From NCBI GenBank assembly GCA_920105625.2, contig OV050032.1:75497879-75561878 (forward strand): a DNA stretch of 64,000 nucleotides, written 5' to 3'. This document shows positions 57,106 to 64,000 of the stretch, one piece after another. A program made the position numbers and the translations under genes. The notes beneath the pieces were generated by a model, which saw only the letters and a program-made list of their open reading frames with translations, did no database searches and was not told the origin of the DNA. Origin of the DNA: Clusia tigrina. Taxonomy: Eukaryota > Arthropoda > Insecta > Diptera > Clusiidae. Each line of letters opens with the position of its first letter. Within the stretch, counting starts at the first letter, position 1.

Positions 57106-58515
57106 TGACTCCTGGCATCCGATCCAATGATTTTCTCGACCGTCTTTGATACACCAAAATGCCCTCCACTCGTGTCATCATGATAGGCCTTTAATATCTG
57201 TGGAATTCTGTCCTTGGGTACGATAACCAATCTTCGCGTGGCCTTGCCATCTGCGTTCTCCCAGATCCGAAGTAGACAACCGTCTTCCAGCGTTAAGCTC
57301 TGCCACTGTGCCCAGTACGCCTTCGCTATCGGGCTTTCTCCTGCTATCTCTTCCCACGTTGGCCTTCTGCCCTGCTCCATAGCTGTCATCAGGACCGCTA
57401 AATCAACGTCATGATTCTGGTCAGCCCGTATTTGGTCAAGAGACCACTCCTCATCAGGTAGCACGCCTAGGCTGTGGACATTTACCACCGCTTCGCCATG
57501 TTCGGATTTACTGCAATGTGTGCACTCTGCTGCATAGGGGCGGCATGATAGGGCATCCGCATTGCCATGCTGTCTTCCCTTGCGATGTTCAATAGAGAAA
57601 TCATAACTCTGGAGTTGTTCGATCCAGCGCGCAATCTGACCTTCTGGATTCCTAAATCGCAATAACCATGTCAATGCCGCATGATCAGTTCTCTGCTGGA
57701 ATTTCTGCCAGTACAAATATTTATGGAAATGTCTAACTGATTCCACTACCGCCAAAAGCTCCCTCCTCGTCACACAGTAATTTCTCTTCGACCTGAACAG
57801 TGTTTTGCTAAAGAAAGCAATCACCTTTTCCTCATCGCCGACTCCCTATACCAAATCCGCTAGCGTCTGTATCCAGTATACATTTTTCTCCGGGAACGGG
57901 GTACGACAGGATTGGTGCTGAACAGAGTTTCTCCTTCAACAGCCGGAACGCGTCTTCCTGCTCCTGATTCCATACGAATCTCTGGTTCTTTCGTGTCAGT
58001 TCGTGAAGGCTACCAGCTATGTCCGCGAATGCGGGGACAAATCGCCGATAGTACGTGCATAGCCCGACGAAGCTTCGCAGTTCCTGCAGATTGGTCGGTC
58101 GCGGCCATTCCTTGACCGCTCTTATCATGTCGTCATCACTGCGCACTCCGTTGGCCTTAATTACGTGACCGAGGAACTTCACCTCCGTCCGAAACCAAGA
58201 GCACTTCTTCGCATTCAACTTTAAGCCGGCGGCTTTTATCCTCTCCAAAACCGTCCGCAGATTCCTCAGGTGATCGTCATAACTTTTACCCATCACGATG
58301 ATATCGTCGATGTACACCAGACATATCTTCCCATGGACTCCACTCAGAACGCGTTCCATCAGACGCTCAAAAGTTGCCGGTGCGTTACAAAGACCGAACG
58401 GCATCACCAGGAACTGCCACAAGCCATGGCCCACGCTGAAAGCCGTTTTTTCCTTGCCCCTTCGTCCATCTCCACTTGCCAATATCCACTCTGAAGATAC
58501 AGCGTAGAAAACCAT
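57045..58515 (-). pseudogene. LTR element reverse transcriptase core, RNase H and tether, broken
   Basis: 58515-57832 carries MPFGLCNAPATFERLMERVL, catalytic VYIDDIIVMGKS and LGHVIKANGVRS, followed by LDTDASGFGIG, the RNase H start. A break near 57835-57850 changes frame; RNase H continues with AFFSKTL, YCVTRRELLAVVESV and RTDHAALTWLLRF, then the zinc-binding start of integrase with GHFGVSKTVEKI. A second frameshift near 57120 follows. The upstream break near 58450 is in an A-rich codon run. Confidence 0.9.
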
Positions 58516-60644
58516 TCCGCACCGGAAAGTGTGTCTAATATGTCGTCGATTCTGGGGAGTGGATAGCTGTCCTTCCTGGTGACGTCATTCAGCTTCCTGT
58601 AGTCAACACAAAACCGCGTACTTCCATCTTTCTTTTTAACCATCACTATTGGGGAGCTCCAGGGACTTGCAGATGGTTCAATCACCTTGTTTTCGTGCAT
58701 TTCTTCAACCATCCTCGTTGCCTCGTCCCGTTTGGCAAGCGGTACTCTCCTTGGCGGCTGCCGAATCGGCTTAGAGCCCCTTGTATCAATCCGATGTTTC
58801 GTTATCGTGGTCCTGCCACGATCTCTGGGTCCGATCGCGAAAATGGACGAATGTTCCCGCAAGAGTAGTTGTGCTTCCTTTCTTTTGCTTCCCGTTAGGT
58901 TCTCGGTCCATTCTTGTAGCCTGGCTTCCATCGCGGAGACGTTTGCCGGATCACTTTCCTGAGGGTTCTTCATTCCGCCGTAATCGCAATTTACGACCAT
59001 TGACACCTCCGAGCATTGGGCAATCGTTTCCCCTTTCTTTATGATTCTGGGGTGACTTGTGGGGTTCAATACTTGCACTGGCATTTTCCCGTCTTCTTTC
59101 GGAGCGACCAGAGTTTTTCCAACCAAAATTCCAGAGATTGGTGCATCTTTACATGCTTCTACCGTCCACAGTTTTCTCCCGTCAACATCTCCAATTGCTT
59201 CCGCCCAAACCACTACTTCCGAGTTCGGTGGGACAACGTGTCGCTGCTTTACAGTAATCCGCCTTATACTGACTCCATTAGGGTCCCCCACTTCCAGTGC
59301 CAGTTCCATATTGTTATACTTCAGGAGGCGTCGTTCCAAGTCCAGTGTTACACCATGCTTCAGCAAGAATTCGATGCCAATTATAACCTCGTCGACGATA
59401 TCTGCAGCTATGAGGTCGTGCTCCATCGTCATATTGCCAAACGTAAGTGATACAATTATTTTTCCCGTTACTCGCGCAGCTTCCCCAGTCGTTAATCGAA
59501 CTCCTTTCAATGGCTGCAATCTCCCGTCAACTAGATCACTTCTGATTATTGAATGCGATGCTCCAGTATCCAGAATGAACGTGAGCGGTTTCCTGCTTAC
59601 CCTTCCCTCCACAGTCAGTTTATTCAGCTTACTCGTCAATGTGGAAATGAAAACTTCGGGGGCACTCGATTTGGGAGCCGGCTTATTAGGGAGCGTATCT
59701 TCGTTCTGAATTGACCTTAAATGTCTTTGCCGCTCCGGGGTTCGTGATCTTGAGCGTTTCTTACGCTGGCGGCAGTCGCGTGCCATGTGACCTATTCTGT
59801 TACAGCCGAAACACCGTCCTCGGAAAGTACCTCGTCGCACCGTAGTTCTACCCTGTTCGGGGCTCGTAACGGATTTAACTGCCCGGCAAACCGTCTCGAA
59901 TATGTTACCTCCTTCTGCGTCCATCTGCTTCACCCTGTGTCCCGATAAAACCATGGAAATTGCTGTTTCATGGGTTATCGCGTTACTGACAGTCTCCGCG
60001 AATGCCTTCCTTGGAGCCGTTAGTATGGAGATTCTAGTCTGCGGGTCGCGTATACCATCGACGAACTCCTGTGCCTTGAATTTATCCGTTACTTCGGCGG
60101 TGTATTCCGGGTACGCCAGATGCGCCAATCTATCCACGTGCGCCGCAAATGCCTGTGGAGTCTCCCCAGTCCCTTGCCTCCGATTCTTTAACTCCATGTA
60201 ATGAACCTGTAGCATGTGTTCGCTGCCATACTTCCGTTCTACCGCACTCATTACAGCGGTGTAATCACCTCGTAATGCCGCAGGGACAGTTTGTAGCACC
60301 TCCGCGGCTCCTCCTTTCAAAGTGACGTTTAGTGCCGCTGCCTTGTCCATATCGTTCCAGCGATTTCCATTGGCCGTTGTCTCAAACTGCAACTTAAAGA
60401 TGTTGAAGGGAGCAGTTCCGTCATAGGTCGGCGGTTTCAGCTTCATACTGCCTCCCTCCCTCACTTGCGCCGTGTAACCATCACCGCTATTGCCGCCTAG
60501 ACTCAAGTCCTCAACCCGCCGCTCCAGTCGTAAGATCCTGTCGTCAGAATCATCAAGGCGCAGCTTCACGTCAACCAACTCCCTTTTAACTCCTTCCAAT
60601 CTTCCGGCGATTGATCCTGACACAGCGTCCAGTTTTTCCATCAA
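58404..60644 (-). pseudogene. LTR element Gag-protease-RT start, open 746-codon stretch
   Basis: A long uninterrupted part of the Gag-Pol frame: coiled-coil start (residues 1-50), capsid region (YDGTAPFNIFKLQFETTA to KFKAQEFVDGI, about 75-200), one zinc knuckle CFGCNRIGHMARDC (about 280-293), protease with LTFILDTGASHSIIRSDLV (about 355-375) and IIGIEFLL, then RT motifs RVPLAKRDEATRMVEEM, SPIVMVKKKDGSTRFCVDYRKLN. The frame is lost near 58450. TAG at 60660-60662 cuts it from the upstream 118 codons in the same frame. Confidence 0.9.
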
Positions 60645-60659
60645 GACTGAATTTGCTGC

Positions 60660-61016
60660 CTATTGACGTTGCTCCTGGTCCGCCATCGCTGCCAGTATGG
60701 CCGCCAATGTTGGCTCACTACCGGAGGTAGCTTTGCTCTCCCGTGCATCCTCGACTTCGGTTACATTGTCGCCGATGTTCTCCGTGAACCCGGCCATCCT
60801 TGCTTCCTCACAAGATTCCTCCAAGAAAAGGTAGTCTTCTACATTGAGGCTTTGTTGTTCCATGACGCCTCGTAGCCGCGCCTGCAACTCTGCCTTAGTG
60901 CCTGCTGTCGAGAGTCCTCGTAGTTCCAACTCCCTCTTCAGGTGTGACACTCTTAATTGATGGAACCGCATGTTGTGTTTTTTTTTTTTATTGCGCAATC
61001 CCAATTCTGACACCAA
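60660..61016 (-). pseudogene. LTR element Gag N-terminus with SAP-like domain
   Basis: 118 codons in the same frame as the following Gag, separated from it by one TAG. Residues about 16-50 (FHQLRVSHLKRELELRGLS, then TAGTKAELQARL) fit the SAP motif, a helix-turn-helix DNA-binding fold known from chromatin proteins. The first in-frame ATG overlaps the primer site; a second ATG after a run of Lys codons (60971-60969, MRFHQL) is the more likely start. Confidence 0.7.
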
Positions 61017-61017
61017 T
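60996..61017 (-). promoter_or_regulatory. LTR element primer binding site
   Basis: Next to the 5' LTR, on the minus strand, the sequence reads TTGGTGTCAGAATTGGGATT. TGGTGTCAGAA...GGG is the kind of site complementary to tRNA-Leu; the tRNA assignment is from memory of related elements. Confidence 0.65.
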
Positions 61018-61243
61018 TGTTACGTTTTTCGGGCCTGTTTGGTCCGACCTCAGGATTGCCTAATAAGCACTAATAAACACAAGTCGAAAAGATAGGATTT
61101 TATTACGATAATAAAACCCACTGCCAGTCCAGCTACTTTTTCAATACTTCTTAAAACTATTTAACTATGCTTAACTATATTTTCTGCTGCACAGCCTACT
61201 TATACAAATATTGTGCTGTGGCAGCAAGTGCTACTTTGTAACA
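61018..61243 (-). repeat. 5' LTR (right), 226 bp
   Basis: TGTTACG...TTTGTAACA. It matches the left LTR apart from a few substitutions and the loss of the palindromic stretch. On the plus strand it ends about 30 bp before the unit 3 gene start. Confidence 0.92.
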
Positions 61244-61273
61244 ATATTTTGAAGAAAATTTTGAGAAAAAAGT

Positions 61274-62358
61274 ATGGCTATAAATTTTGATAAAATTTTA
61301 AGTGAAGTTCAATTTCCATTAGTACAGCCAAAAAAACCAACTGTTGCTGAAGAACTAGCAATCGGTAATAAATTATTTGAAGAGCGGACCACAAAATGTG
61401 CACCTATAAAACCTATATACAAGACACCAAAGAAGGTACCTCTCAAGTATACCCAGAAATTCACATCCGTCTGCCCAAGGTACTCTTCAAATTATTTTTG
61501 GAAGCACACAGGTAACATTATGATTGACCGTGATGTCTTCACCAAAGAAGAACATATTTGCTACTTAGCCACACCTAAATACAATTTTGCTGTCCCACGC
61601 CAAAAGTTACAGTTCTGTGAAATGCGTAGTGTTGTTCCTAATTGTACATCACGTGTTGAAGAAACTTTAGAATCTTTCAAGGATATTCATTCTGAAAAAC
61701 AATATCAAGTTTTAATAGGCTATTTAGAGAATAAATCCGTATTGCATTACACAACCATCAAGACAGCTCTTGGTTATATTCAGGAGGAACGACGCCTAAA
61801 ACGTGTAGCTAGAATTCTCATGCAACGTTGTTGTAAAAGAATAAAAAACATCATCAAACGCAAGCATCGTCGACAAATAAAAATAATAATTTGCGTTATT
61901 TTTGAAGAAATCAAAGAATTTTTGCTAAATGATCAATTTCTTATGGATGAACGTTCAACACTGTGTGCCATTATTCTCGAACAAATCCAACAGTTCACGT
62001 TACATTATTGCATTTTTACAGCACTACTTAGTATTTCTATTAAGAAACATCTTTTTCAGATAAAGAGTTCTACACTACAACAACTTTGCGTGAATATCAG
62101 CATATTCTGGCAAATAATATAACTGTTTGGATCAAAAATTTCATTAAGAATTTAAATATTCTCATGGCACCATTGCAACTCAAACTGGATCGCCCAGAGG
62201 TGGAAGCATTCCTCCCAGTCAACGATTATATATCATGCTCTGAATCGATTGATGATGAAGATTTGTGTAATGGTTGGTTAAGTAACTTTGCGGAGAATGA
62301 TACATATGAACAGACTTTGGATCGAGAACCTTCTTCAGAAGAAACACTAAGAAACTAA
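61274..62358 (+). pseudogene. Array gene, unit 3 copy: damaged splice donor, upstream region displaced
   Basis: Exon 1 starts at ATG 61274 and is about 97% like the unit 2 gene. It lacks 33 bp in frame (residues 128-138, the second LAxP motif; junction CACGTGTTG near 61650). At the exon end ACGGGTACAT has become ACGTTACAT: the donor GT is displaced by one base and lost from its frame, and splicing from the remaining GT would give an immediate stop. Read without splicing, the frame ends at 62122 after 282 codons. Exon 2 (62062-62358) remains open and nearly identical to unit 2. The LTR element separates it from its promoter region. Probably inactive or truncated. Confidence 0.8.
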
Positions 62359-64000
62359 AATACTATCCCAAAATTATAGTTTAGCTTAGAATAAATATAA
62401 ATGCTGTACTTTATTGTAGTATTGTAAATTTTTATAATTTCTATAGAACATAGTACTGAAAAACCTTTTTTCTACAGAATATCATTACATTTTGTCGCAT
62501 TTGTTTCGTCGCATTTGCTTCGACTTAAGCAGCGCGTATAATCAGATCGCAGAGAAACAGGAGAATTTGCACATGCAAAGTTCATTATATAACTAATATA
62601 ATAGTCAAATAAAGCTCAAATACAATATTGAACTCAATTAAGAATGTGCAGTTTTGGAGATTGTTGTGTATCAAATGTGTTAGTATTTTTTTGCATCCTT
62701 AATATTGGAAACTGCAAGAATTTTCTCAGTTTTCGAAAAATATGCATTGATAAAATGAGCATGATATACTTTGAATTGGAAACGTTTTTAAAGAAACAAT
62801 TTCGGGTATTTCAATGTGATTATCACATGAACTCTGGGTAATCTAAAAATTTACTTACATTAACATATTGAAAAATCTGAAATAGATTTAATGTACATTG
62901 AAGATTGTATAATTTATGAGTTCCATAGTTTGTCTGTTCCAAGGTTGTGATATAATATTCTAGTCAATAAATATAAATATTCAATTGGAAGTATATAAAC
63001 GTCGAAAATGTAGACCTTCACAAGTACTTACAAAGAACACACAACATCAAATAAGTTGCTTTGTATACGTTGGTGAGTGACTGTAGCTAATAGTATTTTA
63101 GAATTCTCAATACAATTTCTAAAACCAATCCGTCCTGAGTTTCAAAATGTCTCTTACTATTCATTGCTTCATTGATTTAGATTAAATTTCAATTCAGTGA
63201 TGTTTCATACAATTTACTATTGACACTCTCTGATAATATTCGATGTTGCATCCACAAGGGGTTTTAAAGATGTACTATATAGTAGAAGTGTTGATGCTGT
63301 TTGCTGTGAACTTGTTGATGGCCGACTTCCGTAGAGCAGCTAAACCAATTCATGTCAGCAAAAATGTGTTTGCTTTTTTTAATGTCGTTAATGTTATTGC
63401 CAATTCGTAAATCTCATTACACATCCGTCTCGCAGAGTGTTTTGCACATGCAGAATTATTCATAATATGGATTTATAGCGAAAGAAGTTAGAGTGACTTC
63501 GGTTATCAGAACCATTGGAATGAGTATACTCCTACAGGAGAATGTACTAATGAGAACTGTCGATGGCTTCGTTTAGCGTTTGCAATATTTTTATTTCGAC
63601 ATAATTCCGTTGGAGGGTGTTTAGTGTCCATCATTACTGATAATAGTTCAGGATATTCTATATCTACGATTTGAATTGAAAGGGAGTTTTTTATTATATG
63701 TTTTCTTTATTGTTCGTCAGAATACTCTAGATCAGGTTTGATTACCATTTTATATTACCATGATACCACCAGCTGATTATGGTATTTATTACCACCGTTT
63801 GCCCATGCCCATAATTTTTAATTAGTTGATTATATTTACACAGATGCCGTAGTTGTAGTAAATTTTCCAATAAACACCTAAACGTAGAAGTTGCATACTA
63901 TTGGATAAGGTCAGAGCCAAGAAAGACACTAGAATTTGATCTTGTATCGGTAGACTGATATTCGATGAAAACATAGCTAATTGTACTCTCAAAGAAGTGG
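62359..64000. other. Array unit 3 3' flank and spacer, to the window end
   Basis: It matches unit 2 (51284-52560) and unit 1 (47294-48440), including the 370 bp missing from unit 2. AATAAA is at about 62389. No gene is supported; the unit continues beyond the window. Confidence 0.75.

Larger units (their letters stand above)
54201..61243 (-). mobile_element. Ty3/gypsy-type LTR retrotransposon upstream of the unit 3 gene
   Basis: Ends are TGTTACG and TTTGTAACA, with ATAT duplications (54197-54200 and 61244-61247). Coding is on the minus strand, so the 5' LTR is at right (61018-61243) and the 3' LTR at left (54201-56113, split by a DNA transposon). Without the transposon the element is about 5.4 kb. 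One long Gag-Pol reading frame, now broken in several places, runs from about 61016 to 56264. There is no env. The lineage within Ty3/gypsy is not settled; the primer site is of the tRNA-Leu kind used by blastopia/mdg3-like elements. Confidence 0.93.
34265..64000. repeat. Tandem array of about 4.1-kb units, four units, last one cut by the window
   Basis: Matching landmarks: the GATAATATTCRATTCT/GATGTT block at 39995, 47664, 51792 and 63235; the antisense-open block at 48809 and 52934 (offset 4125); the jockey GCGTTCTGGG tail at 45384, 49425 and 53493; gene starts at 50162 and 61274 (offset 4065 once the 7047-bp LTR element and its duplication are removed). Units 0-3 share a gene region, a noncoding spacer and a plus-strand jockey remnant. 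Unit 0 lacks the gene and carries two LINEs. Confidence 0.9.

Noticed and set aside
34265..64000. CRISPR-like or satellite array
   Set aside because: The repeat unit is about 4.1 kb, with a gene and a LINE remnant; there is no short repeat-spacer pattern.

Overview
The window is eukaryotic and almost certainly from a fly (Diptera, probably cyclorrhaphan). Reasons: AT-rich DNA, a 60-nt GT-AG intron, BEL/Pao, copia and gypsy LTR elements, jockey-type LINEs, and Tc1/mariner elements including the DD41D rosa type first known from a Ceratitis fly. Species cannot be fixed from sequence alone. There are no bacterial features, CRISPR arrays, tRNA or rRNA genes that I can see. Nearly all of the window is layered transposable elements; the only candidate host gene is a tandemly repeated gene of unknown function at the right end.

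Layout. 1-4985: a decayed BEL/Pao retrotransposon (+) holding a mariner (3428-4711). 4986-6348: AT-rich sequence with no supported gene. 6349-9408: a (TA)n microsatellite that took in two complete Tc1/mariner-type elements, rosa DD41D (6546-7831) and a DD34D mariner (7854-9171). About 9410-15285: jockey-1 (-), with a perfect 31-bp inverted repeat near its 3' end. 12353-17448: a recent tandem duplication (2338 and 2758 bp units) of jockey ORF1, the copia 3' half and the tip of a LINE. Copia (-) continues at 22351-24480; LINE copy 1 (17391-22350, +) sits inside it and itself contains a solo LTR. About 24490-34085: jockey-2 (+), split by a complete gypsy-type element (26214-31522) and by a second rosa-like element (32465-33540).

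34265-64000 is an array of about 4.1-kb units, each originally containing a jockey 3' remnant followed by one small gene. Unit 0 has lost the gene and carries LINE copy 2 (34552-39790, nearly intact) and LINE copy 3 (40845-45150). Unit 1 has a pseudogene (46330-47185). Unit 2 has the only apparently intact gene: two exons, 352 aa, 50162-51280. Unit 3 has a copy with a damaged splice donor (61274-62358). Between units 2 and 3 lies a 7-kb Ty3/gypsy-type element (54201-61243, -), whose 3' LTR contains an unclassified DNA transposon with 8-bp target duplications (54240-55902).

The order of events can be read from nesting: jockey entered the ancestral unit, the unit amplified, then LINEs and LTR elements hit individual units. 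LINE copies 1 and 3 share large deletions and stop codons but have different insertion junctions, which suggests a dead subfamily mobilised in trans, perhaps by elements like copy 2.
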